The notes beneath the pieces were generated by a model that was given only the letters and a program-made list of their open reading frames with translations, did not search any database and was not told where the DNA came from. From JAAXIE01 sp965263155 (GTDB lineage Bacteria; Chloroflexota; Dehalococcoidia; Lucifugimonadales; JAAXIE01): 64,000 bases of DNA. Every line of letters starts with the position of its first letter. The first letter of the stretch is position 1. Positions 42,413-51,166 of this stretch are shown in pieces. The stretch spans positions 1,612,001-1,676,000 of the forward strand of contig OZ253586.1 of assembly GCA_965263155.1 (NCBI GenBank). Direction: 5' to 3'. Position numbers and translations under genes: made by a program.

Positions 42413-44725
42413 CTACCCCAACGGGCCGAAATCGGGTGGGGGGATGCGACGGTTGGAGGCGGCTTGGTACGTGGACGCTATGCGGAGGAGGGTGTCCTCT
42501 TTTCCGGGTTCGGCGCGGAATACTAGGGAGAAGGGGAGGCCGGGTTCCGGCAGGTAGGTGGGCTCGGTGACTGGGGTGGAGACGTAGCGGGTGCCGTCGG
42601 GGCTGAGGCTGTAGACTGGGTCGTAGGCGGTGGTGACGTAGCCGGCAGGCACCAGTACCTCGGTAAGGCCGGCGTTGGGGCCGTTGAAGGACTCAGGACG
42701 CAGGTTGGACTGGATGCCGTGCTGGTGGGGCCAGCCGATCTTGCCTGGGGGCCACGGAGTGTGGAGGCGGACCAAGGCGTCGAGGTGGTTCTCCAGAATC
42801 ACCATCATGTCCACCCGTCGCAGCAGCTCTCGCAGCATGATGCGCTCATCGACCCCCTGGCGGCCGCCCAGCGGGTTGCGCATGTCGGTCACTTCTTCCC
42901 AGTTCTTGAAGGCGGCCCGTTGGTCATCGCCCCAGAACTTGGAGCGGGTATTCAGGGTGGGGAAGTCGACCATGGACTCGGTGTAGCCACGTGCTCGCCA
43001 GTCGGCGGAGCGGCGCGTCAGGTACTGGGGAATGTGGAAGCGGAAGGCCATCGCCATTTCCTGCTGCTGGATGGTGGCGATGTCGAGGTTGGAAGGCGCC
43101 GGGATGCGCTCGTCTGCCATCTCCACCAAGTAGTCAATGGACTGCATCTCGCCGGTGCCGAACACCTTGCCGGGAGCGAACTCCGTGGGCACGATGGCTG
43201 CAGCAAAGTCGGGGAACACAGGCTGGCCGTTGGGGCCGAGGCGGAACAGAATGTCGGGCATGAAGACGGGTATCAGGCGCGCCAAGGCCTTGCGGAAGTC
43301 GGTCTGCATCACCTCCAAGTCGGGGTCGCGCTGCCACAGAGGGTCCGTCGACTCCACCAGCGTCGCTCCCAACGCGCCGCCTAGGACCGATTTGATCTCT
43401 TGGGCGGCAGCGTTGACGATAGGGACTTCGGCCATGGAGCCTTGCGGATACACCATGGACTCACGAATGACGCCGATGCGTGTGCCGTTAAGCGTACCCG
43501 AGACCCCCGAATCACTGATGTGGGCAGCGTAGGGGGTGCTCAGGCGCGAGGAACGGGGGACGGTGGTGAAGGGGTCGCGGGGGTCGTAGTAGCCCTCTTC
43601 GGGGTCGGCAAGGGCGTCCAGCACCTTGGCGCAGTCGTTCAGCGTGCGGCACAAGATGCCGGTGCGGTCGCAGTAGATATCGGCCCCGATGGCTCCTCCG
43701 TCGAAGCCGATGAGGGACTTGTGGGGCAGAAGCAGAGAGACTGCATTGTGGTTGGACGGCCCCCGGCAAGAGGCGCGGGTCTCCTCGCCAAGACTGGCCA
43801 TTACGAGGTTAGTGCTGACGGACACCCCGGAGCCGGAGCTTGAGCCGAGGGATGCGGAGCGGGTGGTGTCGTAAGGGTTGGAAGGGTTGCCTGCCCATGT
43901 GCTGCGCTGGTAGCCGAGGGTCGAAGGGAGCACTTGGTCAGGAGTGTTTCGCCCACCGGGATCGCCAGCCCGCCCGTTGTACTCAGAGTTCAGGGCTTTG
44001 GCGAAGATGATGGCGCCCTTGTTGCGCAGTTGCTCCACCAACAGGTGGTCACGAGCTGGGAAATCCATGTCATAGGCAGCGTCGCCCCCACCGGTGGAGC
44101 GCATATCCTTGGTGTCGAAGGGGTCCTTGAAGGAGAACACCACCCCGTACATAGGCATGGCGTCCAAGTCTGGATTGCGTCCATAGGTGGCGTCCAGTTC
44201 GGCGGCTCGCTCCAGCGCGTCGGGTTGGTGTCGGAACTCGTCGCAGATGGGAGGCGCGCCCGGAGGCAACGGCCCTTGCGAAGGGTGCCGGTCGAACTCG
44301 CCTTGGCAGGTCACGGAGCGCTCGCCACGGATGTTCAGCGTGCCTAGGGCATTGAGCTGCCCAGCGTTGGGAACCCCAACGATCATGCCGAACTGCTGCT
44401 CCACATCGGGGTCCGACGCCGTGGGCTCCATACGCCCGAACTCCAGAGGCGTCCCTTGGTACTTGTCCAAGTCCGGCAGGAACTCGGATGCTGGCACCGT
44501 CTGCGTAGGGAAACGCAGCGCTTCGCCGGCCCGCACCGTTCCCCTGGATTCAGGGATGGACGAGCCATCGCTGGTCACCAGCATGCTGCACACCCCGTTA
44601 TAAGCGCGTGCCCTGTCGATGTACCGTTGCACCACCTCGACGCAGGTTATGTCGCCTGCGCGTATGGCGGCGTGAAGCTGGTCGATGGTGGCTTCTTCGA
44701 GTTGGAAGGGTTGTTTGTTGGTCAT
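42413..44725 (-). CDS. Amidase signature enzyme, enlarged
   Basis: Amidase-signature hydrolase of 770 residues, against about 450-520 for most members. The Ser-cisSer-Lys triad is visible: Lys200 (FSFKDPFD), cis-Ser near 296-297 (GSSSGSG) and nucleophile Ser319 (ETRASCRGP). The extra length comes partly from about 110 residues between the N-terminal helix pair and the catalytic Lys, partly from a long C-terminal part. Near the nitrile hydratase operon it would complete nitrile to amide to carboxylate (inference from position). The ATG is weakly supported by a site. No signal peptide is seen. Confidence 0.88.
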   Translation of the reverse strand: MTNKQPFQLEEATIDQLHAAIRAGDITCVEVVQRYIDRARAYNGVCSMLVTSDGSSIPESRGTVRAGEALRFPTQTVPASEFLPDLDKYQGTPLEFGRMEPTASDPDVEQQFGMIVGVPNAGQLNALGTLNIRGERSVTCQGEFDRHPSQGPLPPGAPPICDEFRHQPDALERAAELDATYGRNPDLDAMPMYGVVFSFKDPFDTKDMRSTGGGDAAYDMDFPARDHLLVEQLRNKGAIIFAKALNSEYNGRAGDPGGRNTPDQVLPSTLGYQRSTWAGNPSNPYDTTRSASLGSSSGSGVSVSTNLVMASLGEETRASCRGPSNHNAVSLLLPHKSLIGFDGGAIGADIYCDRTGILCRTLNDCAKVLDALADPEEGYYDPRDPFTTVPRSSRLSTPYAAHISDSGVSGTLNGTRIGVIRESMVYPQGSMAEVPIVNAAAQEIKSVLGGALGATLVESTDPLWQRDPDLEVMQTDFRKALARLIPVFMPDILFRLGPNGQPVFPDFAAAIVPTEFAPGKVFGTGEMQSIDYLVEMADERIPAPSNLDIATIQQQEMAMAFRFHIPQYLTRRSADWRARGYTESMVDFPTLNTRSKFWGDDQRAAFKNWEEVTDMRNPLGGRQGVDERIMLRELLRRVDMMVILENHLDALVRLHTPWPPGKIGWPHQHGIQSNLRPESFNGPNAGLTEVLVPAGYVTTAYDPVYSLSPDGTRYVSTPVTEPTYLPEPGLPFSLVFRAEPGKEDTLLRIASTYQAASNRRIPPPDFGPLG

Positions 44726-44767
44726 GGTACGTCTCCTAGTTCGGCTCCGTTTTCCATTGAACGACCG

Positions 44768-44980
44768 TTATATCAATCCTAGACGTTCGACATCTTCCGC
44801 CGTCCATTCCGTTCCGTCGAGGATGTCACGGAGAGTACCTATCGGTAGAGTATCGCTCGCCCTGTGGAAATGCAGGATAGTCTGACGCCCGTCATCTGTG
44901 CGGTAGACCCGCGATGACCCGCCAGAACGGATTAGACGGAATCCATCTCGTTCAGTGCTCTAACTAGTTCCCCCCGCTGA
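44768..44980 (-). pseudogene. hicA-like toxin remnant, frameshifted
   Basis: Joining two frames gives RGELVRALNEM followed by FRLIRSGGSSRVYR, then ILHFHRASDTLPIGTLRDILDG, the HicA double-stranded-RNA-binding-like plan with the catalytic His region. A base is missing after the Met codon (GAGATGGATTCC), and no start codon lies in the first frame. It follows hicB on the same strand, so toxin activity is probably lost while the antitoxin remains. Confidence 0.7.
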
Positions 44981-45018
44981 AATGTTGCGAAGCCTTCTCC
45001 GAATATCCGGGCGAAGGT

Positions 45019-45255
45019 TCATAAGCTTACAGTTACCACTGGTGCTTCGATTACTGACACGCCTTCCGTTGGCAATTCGTCCCCAGCCTCTAGCATGACC
45101 TCAATGAACATCTTGGCCGCGGGTTGCAAGGCTTGCAGCGCTTCCTCTCTGGTGTAGCCCCATACCCCGCAGCCCGGAAGGGATTTGACTCGCGCGCTCC
45201 ACCGGCCATCTTCCTCGTCCTGCTCAAGCTCTGCTTGGAATACGTATGTCTTCAA
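45019..45255 (-). CDS. hicB: HicB-family antitoxin
   Basis: A 78-residue protein with the HicB partial RNase-H-like fold: YVFQAELEQDEEDGRWSARV, then SLPGCGVWGYTREEALQAL. No C-terminal DNA-binding domain is evident, so it is the short HicB form. The TTG start has GGGGAGG about 9 bases upstream. It precedes the broken hicA on the same strand. Without a working toxin it may be neutral or cross-react with another system. Confidence 0.82.
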   Translation of the reverse strand: MKTYVFQAELEQDEEDGRWSARVKSLPGCGVWGYTREEALQALQPAAKMFIEVMLEAGDELPTEGVSVIEAPVVTVSL

Positions 45256-45337
45256 GAGGACAATCCTCCCCAGGATGGCGTTTCGAGCTATCAGACTGTC
45301 AGTTGCCGAATATGATACCAGACCGTTCTCTCGCTCC

Positions 45338-45916
45338 TCACCGCACTCGCAGCCAACTCTCGGAGAGGGCTAGGGATGCAGAGCTGCTGGGTTGGCCGTC
45401 GACGTCTTCCGGATTGGGGCGGCCACTGGCCTGTTGGCCGTTGATCGTGAGGCGAGCTTGGCGGGCGGGGATGAATAGGCTGTAGACGCTCAAGCTGCCT
45501 CTTTCGTTGTTGCCGGTGGGACGGATGATGAAGGGCTCCATGAAATCGAACCACGTCAGGCTTATGCCGCCGGACGCCGTGAGGATGTTCTCCGTCCAGA
45601 AGGTGGATGCGTCGCCGATGCGACCAAAGGTGGCTTCGATGACGGGCAGAGATTGGTCGCTGTTGGGGGCGTGAATCACTGATTCGATTTCCTGTTGCAG
45701 CCAGCGGGCTAGGGCTAGGTTGTCGGCGTAGACCTGCACCTGTCCGTCAGTAAGTTCGCTTTCAAGAAAGAGGGCGTGCCCTTGGCCTGCCGGAGAGAAG
45801 GAGACTCTCCAGAAGCTGGCACGACTGCTGTAGTCGCCGCCTTCGTTTTGGACCAAGCGTAGGAAAGAGTTCTCGCCGGTAAGGCGTACGTCATTGTTGT
45901 CGACGGGCGTGACCAA
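45338..45916 (-). CDS. Hypothetical protein
   Basis: A 192-residue protein I do not recognise. It looks like an all-beta or alpha/beta soluble domain: FWRVSFSPAGQGHALFLES, LALARWLQQEIESV, then ISLTWFDFMEPF and a disordered Ser-rich tail. No signal peptide or metal motif. The TTG start is well supported by GGAGG 7 bases upstream. It is single, 83 bp from hicB and facing away from the aspartate dehydrogenase gene. Confidence 0.7.
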   Translation of the reverse strand: MVTPVDNNDVRLTGENSFLRLVQNEGGDYSSRASFWRVSFSPAGQGHALFLESELTDGQVQVYADNLALARWLQQEIESVIHAPNSDQSLPVIEATFGRIGDASTFWTENILTASGGISLTWFDFMEPFIIRPTGNNERGSLSVYSLFIPARQARLTINGQQASGRPNPEDVDGQPSSSASLALSESWLRVR

Positions 45917-46160
45917 ATCTCCACCTCCTAAAGGGTTACTGCGGATGGGTTCCTAGTGCCATTGGGGGATGCCCTGCACCGGGGCTATCCTACTGGCTAG
46001 CGAACGTTAGGTACAGCCGCGCGGTGGGAGCGGATGTAAGGGCGGCATAGGCGCACCGTTGCCTGGGTGCTACAATCGGGTCGAATGGGCGGGGCAAATA
46101 GGCGGGCAATACGCGCAACAGACATGGCGCATCGTGCGCAATCGAGGCAGGAGGACTAAA

Positions 46161-46994
46161 GTGGCGATAGGGTCGGAAGCCGGTGTGGGACTGATAGGAT
46201 GCGGAGCCATCGGGCGGGACATTGCCCGTGCCATCCAAGGTGGCAGAGTACCAGGTGCGAAAGTGGCAGCGCTGTTTGACGTGGATGAAAACCAAGGTCA
46301 GACGCTGGCAGCCGTCTTGGACGGGGATATCCCCTTCTCCACCGACATCCAGAGGTTCCTGAGCACCGATGGACTGACTCTAGTGGTCGAGTGCGCCTCG
46401 CCGGTGGCTGTGCGGGCCCACGCCAAAGATGCCCTCCTGGCGAAGAAGGACTTGATCGTCATGAGCACCGGAGCTCTGGTAGATGCCGAGTTGCTGTCAG
46501 AGCTTTCGGAGACGGCGCAGGAGCAGGGCTGCCGCCTCATGGCTCCCTCCGGAGCTATCGGAGGCATTGACGCTATCCGTGCCGCCGAGGGTGGGCTGGA
46601 CGAGGTTACCCTTACCACTACCAAGCGCCCTGAGGGGCTCCGGGGCTCTCCAGGGTTCCGTGACTGGGAGGACCGGGAGATCACCGACCCTCAGGTCATC
46701 TACGAAGGATCAGCAGCCGAAGGGGTCAAGTTGTTCCCGGCCAACGTTAATGTGGCAGCCACGCTGAGCTTGGCAGGATTGGGCCCGCAGAAGACCAAAC
46801 TCAAGGTGGTCGCCGACCCCGACGCCCCAGGCAACGTACACCAGATTGAGGCCAAGGGCGACTTTGGCCTGATGCGCTTCACCTTCGAGAACCGCCCTCA
46901 TCCCGACAACCCGCGCACCAGCTACCTCGCCATCCTCTCCGCCATTGAACTCTTGAGGCAGGCGTGCGGCACGGGGCCTCGCATCGGGACGTAG
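46161..46994 (+). CDS. nadX: L-aspartate dehydrogenase-like protein
   Basis: NAD(P)-dependent dehydrogenase of 277 residues, resembling NadX, which makes iminoaspartate for NAD synthesis. Rossmann site VGLIGCGAIGRDIARAI at the N-terminus, VVECASP, STGAL, APSGAIGGIDA and TTTKRPEGLRG are family features, and the likely catalytic His lies in NVHQIEA. The GTG start follows GGAGG and was chosen over a frame start 34 codons upstream. No nadA or nadC is nearby, so a role other than NAD synthesis (aspartate breakdown) is possible. Confidence 0.85.
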   Translation: MAIGSEAGVGLIGCGAIGRDIARAIQGGRVPGAKVAALFDVDENQGQTLAAVLDGDIPFSTDIQRFLSTDGLTLVVECASPVAVRAHAKDALLAKKDLIVMSTGALVDAELLSELSETAQEQGCRLMAPSGAIGGIDAIRAAEGGLDEVTLTTTKRPEGLRGSPGFRDWEDREITDPQVIYEGSAAEGVKLFPANVNVAATLSLAGLGPQKTKLKVVADPDAPGNVHQIEAKGDFGLMRFTFENRPHPDNPRTSYLAILSAIELLRQACGTGPRIGT

Positions 46995-47084
46995 GCTTCC
47001 CTCTATCGCAATGATTCCTTTCCTATCAGAAGGAGGCTCGACAAGTCCCTTCCCCAAGGGGAGAGGTCAGGATAGGGGTCAGAA

Positions 47085-47465
47085 CTAACTCGCCGCGACG
47101 AACCGCATCGAGAGCGAGTTCACGCAGTGGCGGGTGTTGGTCGAGGTGAGACGCTCGCCTACGAACACATGCCCCAGATGTCCTCCGCAGTGGGCGCACT
47201 CGATTTCGATGCGCATGCCGTCGGGATCGGGCAGGTGGTTGACAGCGTCTGCCACCTCCTTGTCGAAGGCGGGCCAGCCACAGCGAGCATCGAACTTGTC
47301 GTCGGAGCGGTATAGCTCAGCGTTGCAACGTCGACAGATGTAGGTGCCCGCCTCATAGAAGTCGTCGTACTCGCCAGTGAAGGGCCTCTCGGTGCCCTTT
47401 CGCTCGATCACGTAGCGCTCTTCCGGGGTTAGCGAGTTGTAAGTCGTCCGATCGGTGTCAGCCAT
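47085..47465 (-). CDS. msrB: Peptide-methionine (R)-S-oxide reductase
   Basis: Repairs methionine-R-sulfoxide in proteins. 126 residues. Structural zinc is held by C44-x2-C47 and C90-x2-C93. The catalytic cysteine is C114 in TRHCVNS, with the recycling Cys position represented by C62 in DARCGWPAF. Cytoplasmic, no signal. The ATG has GGGAGGAG upstream. Lies 24 bp after the J-domain gene, probably in one transcript with it and the amidase. Confidence 0.95.
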   Translation of the reverse strand: MADTDRTTYNSLTPEERYVIERKGTERPFTGEYDDFYEAGTYICRRCNAELYRSDDKFDARCGWPAFDKEVADAVNHLPDPDGMRIEIECAHCGGHLGHVFVGERLTSTNTRHCVNSLSMRFVAAS

Positions 47466-47489
47466 GCTCTCAAGTCTCCTCCCAGCGTG

Positions 47490-47909
47490 TTAGGACAATC
47501 CTACCGCAGCACTGCACACGGCGACTACTATCACCAAGATAACGACCAAGATGATGACGCCACAACAACAACTCCAGCCACCGCCGGTAGCGACTAAGTT
47601 GACGCCTACCGGGATCTCATGCCTTTCCCATTCGTCGCCTAGCTCGCCATCCTCGTCGTCATCAACCTCATAGACCCTAGACTCAAGGGCTTGGACGCGA
47701 CGGCTGCGGTCGTAAGCAGCGCGTCGCTCCGGGTCCCGCAGCACCTCGTAGGCCAGATTTATCTGGACCATGCGAGGGCCTGCTTCGGGGGAAGGGTTCC
47801 TATCGGGGTGGTACAGCTGAGCCAAGCTGCGGTAGGCCGCTGCAATCACCTCCGGCTCGGCCTCAGGATGCACTTGCAGCACCGCGTAGTGGTCTTGGTC
47901 GGAGGTCAT
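47490..47909 (-). CDS. J-domain protein with C-terminal membrane anchor
   Basis: A 139-residue DnaJ-like cochaperone. The J domain fills residues 5-70, with H34-P-D36 intact, so it can stimulate DnaK. An acidic linker (DDDEDGELGDEWE) follows, then GGGWSCCCGVIILVVILVIVVAVC, a single membrane helix with a cysteine cluster at its entrance. Zinc-finger and C-terminal DnaJ domains are absent. Starts 10 bp after the amidase stop. The membrane helix suggests action at the inner face of the membrane. Confidence 0.88.
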   Translation of the reverse strand: MTSDQDHYAVLQVHPEAEPEVIAAAYRSLAQLYHPDRNPSPEAGPRMVQINLAYEVLRDPERRAAYDRSRRVQALESRVYEVDDDEDGELGDEWERHEIPVGVNLVATGGGWSCCCGVIILVVILVIVVAVCSAAVGLS

Positions 47910-47919
47910 CGCCCGTCGG

Positions 47920-49416
47920 CTACGGCTCTCCCGGCACGGCAGGCATCAGGGTTGGCGGGCGGCGGTGACCGGTGGCCCGCTCGTAGGCGTAGGCCAGCTT
48001 GACCATCGTGGCGTCTGTATAGGGCCGGCCTAGGAAGGTAATGCCGACGGGCAGACCCTCCGATGTGAACCCTGCGGGCACCGATATCGACGGCACGTAG
48101 ACTAGGAACGTGTTGAGGTGGGTTGTGCCGCGCATATCGTAGTAGGGAGTCCCCAAGCCCTCGCTGATGAGGGTCGGCTGGTGTTCGACTGTCTTGTGGA
48201 CAATGGCATCCACCCCAGCGTCGGCCATCAGCTTCATCACGCTGGCCATGAGCTCGTCCCGGGTCAGCAGGTGCTCATGATAGTTGGCCTCGGAGTGGGG
48301 GCGCATGCCCGACTGCCCTTGTGGGTGAACCTTGGCGTAGTCGGGTGCGCGGGTCATCGCGTCCATAGACTCGTAGGGCCGGTTGGCGCTGCGCCCGAAG
48401 TAGAGTTCGAAGGCTTCTGACGCTAGGCCGTCGGTGGTACGCTTGGCCAAGAGTTCATTGAGGCGAGGCAACTCTGGCAACTCCACCACATCGGCCCCGG
48501 CCTCCTGAAGGTCGAGTATGGCACGGCTATAGACCTCGGAGACGAGGCGAAAGTCGGCGGTATCGGGCTCGGCCTGAAAGCCCATGGCTTGGGTCATGAC
48601 GCCAATTCGGATGCCCCGCAGACCCGCAGGGTCGAGGGACTGAGTGAAGCTTTCGGGAACGTGTCCCACGCCAAAAGCGGTGATTGGGTCTTCTGGGTCG
48701 TAGCCTACGATGGCGTCCAGAACGATTGCCAAGTCCTGCACTGAGCGGGCCAGTGGTCCCAAGGAGCCGTTCAACTGGGGCCAGCCACCCCAGACGCCAC
48801 CTCGACTCACTAGGCCGGCAGTGGGGCGCATCCCGGCGATGCCGTTCCACGCGGCAGGACGACGAATTGACGCGAAACCCTCTTGGCCAATGGCTATGGC
48901 CCCGAAGTTGGACGAGATGCTGGCTCCAGACCCTCCGGAGGAGCCTCCTACGGTCCTAGCAGGGTCGTACGGGTTTCTGGTGGAGCCGAACAGCGAGCCG
49001 TGGGTGTCGCCACGGCCCATCTCGCCGAGGGTGGATTTACCGATGATCACCGCCCCTGCCTTCCTCAGCTGCTCGGTGACGAAAGAGTCCCTGTCGGGGT
49101 AATAGTCCTGCAGCACCACCGATCCTAGGGTGGTCGGCATGCCCTTGGCGTCCATCTGATCCTTAAGGATCACGGGAATGCCATGCAGGAGGCCGGTAAG
49201 GCCCGTGCTTGCGAAGGCCGCGTCGGCCTGCTCTGCTTCTTGCAGCGCATTGGGATTCACGGTGATGATGGAATTGATCTGTGGTCCGTTGCGGTCGTAA
49301 GCCTCAATGCGGTCCAAGTACAGTTGGGTCAGTTGGCGTGCCGTAATCGTCCCAGCGGCGTAGGCCGCATGGATGCTGGCGATGGTGGCTTCCTGCAGAT
49401 GGAACTCTTGGGCCAT
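47920..49416 (-). CDS. Amidase signature enzyme
   Basis: Amidase of 498 residues, normal length. Triad: Lys85 (PVILKDQMD), cis-Ser near 159-160 (GGSSGGSG) and nucleophile Ser183 (GFASIRRPA). Resembles the broad-specificity or GatA-like secondary amidases, but no gatB or gatC is adjacent, so it is not the tRNA enzyme. An ATG with GGGAGG upstream. It heads an apparent operon with the J-domain protein (10 bp) and msrB, which is an odd pairing. The substrate is unknown, and it may share amide substrates with the larger amidase. Confidence 0.9.
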   Translation of the reverse strand: MAQEFHLQEATIASIHAAYAAGTITARQLTQLYLDRIEAYDRNGPQINSIITVNPNALQEAEQADAAFASTGLTGLLHGIPVILKDQMDAKGMPTTLGSVVLQDYYPDRDSFVTEQLRKAGAVIIGKSTLGEMGRGDTHGSLFGSTRNPYDPARTVGGSSGGSGASISSNFGAIAIGQEGFASIRRPAAWNGIAGMRPTAGLVSRGGVWGGWPQLNGSLGPLARSVQDLAIVLDAIVGYDPEDPITAFGVGHVPESFTQSLDPAGLRGIRIGVMTQAMGFQAEPDTADFRLVSEVYSRAILDLQEAGADVVELPELPRLNELLAKRTTDGLASEAFELYFGRSANRPYESMDAMTRAPDYAKVHPQGQSGMRPHSEANYHEHLLTRDELMASVMKLMADAGVDAIVHKTVEHQPTLISEGLGTPYYDMRGTTHLNTFLVYVPSISVPAGFTSEGLPVGITFLGRPYTDATMVKLAYAYERATGHRRPPTLMPAVPGEP

Positions 49417-49483
49417 GAGGCCTCCCTTATGGACCGCTCGTTGGCTTGAGGACTACGGCGGGCCTTGAGCGAATACGGGCCGG

Positions 49484-50584
49484 TTACAGGTTGTAGAGTG
49501 CCTTGGGGTTGTGGTGCAGGATGCGCTCCTTGGACTCCTCCGAGATGTCTTGGTTCTGGCGAAAGATGGTTATCGCATCCACTTCGCTGGACGGGTCGAA
49601 GTGCCCGTAGTCGGTGCCGATTACCAAGCTGTGCTCACCAGCGTACCGCAGCACCCATGACAAATCTTCGTCTGTCTGACAAGTAACGAAAATGCCAAAC
49701 TCGCGGAAGGCGTCCACGGGGAACTGCCGTCCCTCGCCAGCAAAGCGGCGGGAGGCCTCGCGGTATATCCAAGGAATCCACTCGCAGGAAGCCTCGATGA
49801 ACCCCCAGCGCAGTGTGGGAAAGTCTTGGTGCATGCGGCTCAACAGTAGCGTATGGCAGGCCACTACCGTGGGTCCGCGGAACATGGCGAAGGAGCGGGC
49901 TGTCAGGCCTTCGGGGAAGGAGCGATGCAACTCGCAGTTGGCTGGGTTGCCATTGGCGATGTGTATGGCGACGGCCATATTCAGTTTGGCGGCCTCTTCG
50001 TAAATCGGGTAGAAGTAAGGGTCGGTGAAGGAGCGGTTGCCCTCGATGGGGCGCATGCATACGGCGACAGCGCCGTTCTCCTTGGCAAACCGCATCTGAT
50101 CGGCGGCGTCCGGCATGGAGGTGGTGGGCACCAAGCATGACCAGCGAAGGCGTCCCTGACCTTCCTTCCAGATGTGGGCCAGCCAGCGATTCCAGCTACC
50201 ACACAGGGCAACGTCCGCGGCAGGCTTGGTGGTCACCTGCTCAATCCACAGGGTGTTGTGCAGCACCTGTATGTCGATGCCCAGTTCGTCCATGTGCTTC
50301 AGCCGCAGCTCCACGTCGTCCATCTCCCGGGCCGCTTGGGGGGTGACCACATTCCTGCCCACTATCTCCGAGAGTGCCTGCAACTGGTAGTCGCTGAGGT
50401 TGGGCAGGCGCAGCCCGGCAATCTTGTCCTCGACGACCCAGTAGCGTTTGGTATCGTCGTCGGGCGTGGAGAACATGCGCGGCCGGTACTTTTCTTCCGA
50501 GGGTGCTAGGTAGTCCCAAGTGCGCTCGCTCTCCACCACATGAGCGTCGGAGTCGATGGTCTGCAGCCGTGTTAGAGTAGCCAT
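49484..50584 (-). CDS. Amidohydrolase-2 family protein, distant third copy
   Basis: A 366-residue relative of the tandem pair at 14757 and 16138, roughly half identical to them. Metal motifs DSDAH, IHIANG and GTDYGH are conserved, as are WDYL at the start and HHNPKALYNL at the end. The ATG behind AAGGAGGGG was chosen over an upstream frame start. The family has thus been copied at least twice, with this copy the older branch. 160 bp separate it from the GlcG gene upstream. Substrate unknown. Confidence 0.9.
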   Translation of the reverse strand: MATLTRLQTIDSDAHVVESERTWDYLAPSEEKYRPRMFSTPDDDTKRYWVVEDKIAGLRLPNLSDYQLQALSEIVGRNVVTPQAAREMDDVELRLKHMDELGIDIQVLHNTLWIEQVTTKPAADVALCGSWNRWLAHIWKEGQGRLRWSCLVPTTSMPDAADQMRFAKENGAVAVCMRPIEGNRSFTDPYFYPIYEEAAKLNMAVAIHIANGNPANCELHRSFPEGLTARSFAMFRGPTVVACHTLLLSRMHQDFPTLRWGFIEASCEWIPWIYREASRRFAGEGRQFPVDAFREFGIFVTCQTDEDLSWVLRYAGEHSLVIGTDYGHFDPSSEVDAITIFRQNQDISEESKERILHHNPKALYNL

Positions 50585-50744
50585 GTACCCCTCCTTGGTG
50601 TAACTTCCATCGCCCTTCCCAACCGAGTAGTGCAGGTTTGGGGAGAGGGAGGCCGGATTCCGAGGTGCGGCGTCATTATGGCGCATACGGGCGGTCTGCG
50701 CACGCAGGCCGCTGACCACCGTCTCACAGCAGGCTACTCTGAGG

Positions 50745-51131
50745 TCAGGCGGCGGCGGCCCGCGCTATGTCTTCGTCCTGCTCTCCAGTGGCGCCGCTAA
50801 CTCCCACGGCTCCAACCACGACGTTGTCCACAAGGATGGGCACGCCTCCAGCTACGGGAAATGGCTTGAACTTCACCACCTCTTTGATGCTCTCCAGCAC
50901 ATGTGGGTCCAGTGATGCCACGCTGCTAGTTGGGCGGCGGAAGTTGAGGGCGGTGACGGCTTTTGCTTCTGCGATGTCAACGGTCATAGGGGAGGCGCCA
51001 TCCATGCGGTCTGCTTGCACGAGTTCAGCAAATTCGTCCACCACGGCGCAGGATACGAGGACTCGTAGCTGCTGGGCCTTGGCAATCGCTTTGGAGAGGT
51101 AGAGATCGGCTTCGGCAAGAGTGAGAGGCAT
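50745..51131 (-). CDS. GlcG/HbpS-like domain protein
   Basis: A 128-residue single-domain protein of the GlcG/HbpS (DUF336) family. It has the helix-strand opening TLAEADLYLSKAIAKAQQL, AVVDEFAELVQADRMDG, and the C-terminal PVAGGVPILVDNVVVGAVGVSGATGEQDE. Family members bind heme or small ligands in some cases; most have unknown roles near dehydrogenases. The ATG behind GAAAGGAA was chosen. The neighbour upstream is another GlcG-like gene, 35 bp away. Confidence 0.88.
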   Translation of the reverse strand: MPLTLAEADLYLSKAIAKAQQLRVLVSCAVVDEFAELVQADRMDGASPMTVDIAEAKAVTALNFRRPTSSVASLDPHVLESIKEVVKFKPFPVAGGVPILVDNVVVGAVGVSGATGEQDEDIARAAAA

Positions 51132-51166
51132 TTGGGTTCCTTTCGTGCGGTGACGTGGCGGCAGAG

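Noticed and set aside
42719..43384. A 221-codon plus-strand frame inside the amidase gene
   Set aside because: Antisense to a gene with a full catalytic triad; typical of GC-rich third-position shadows.
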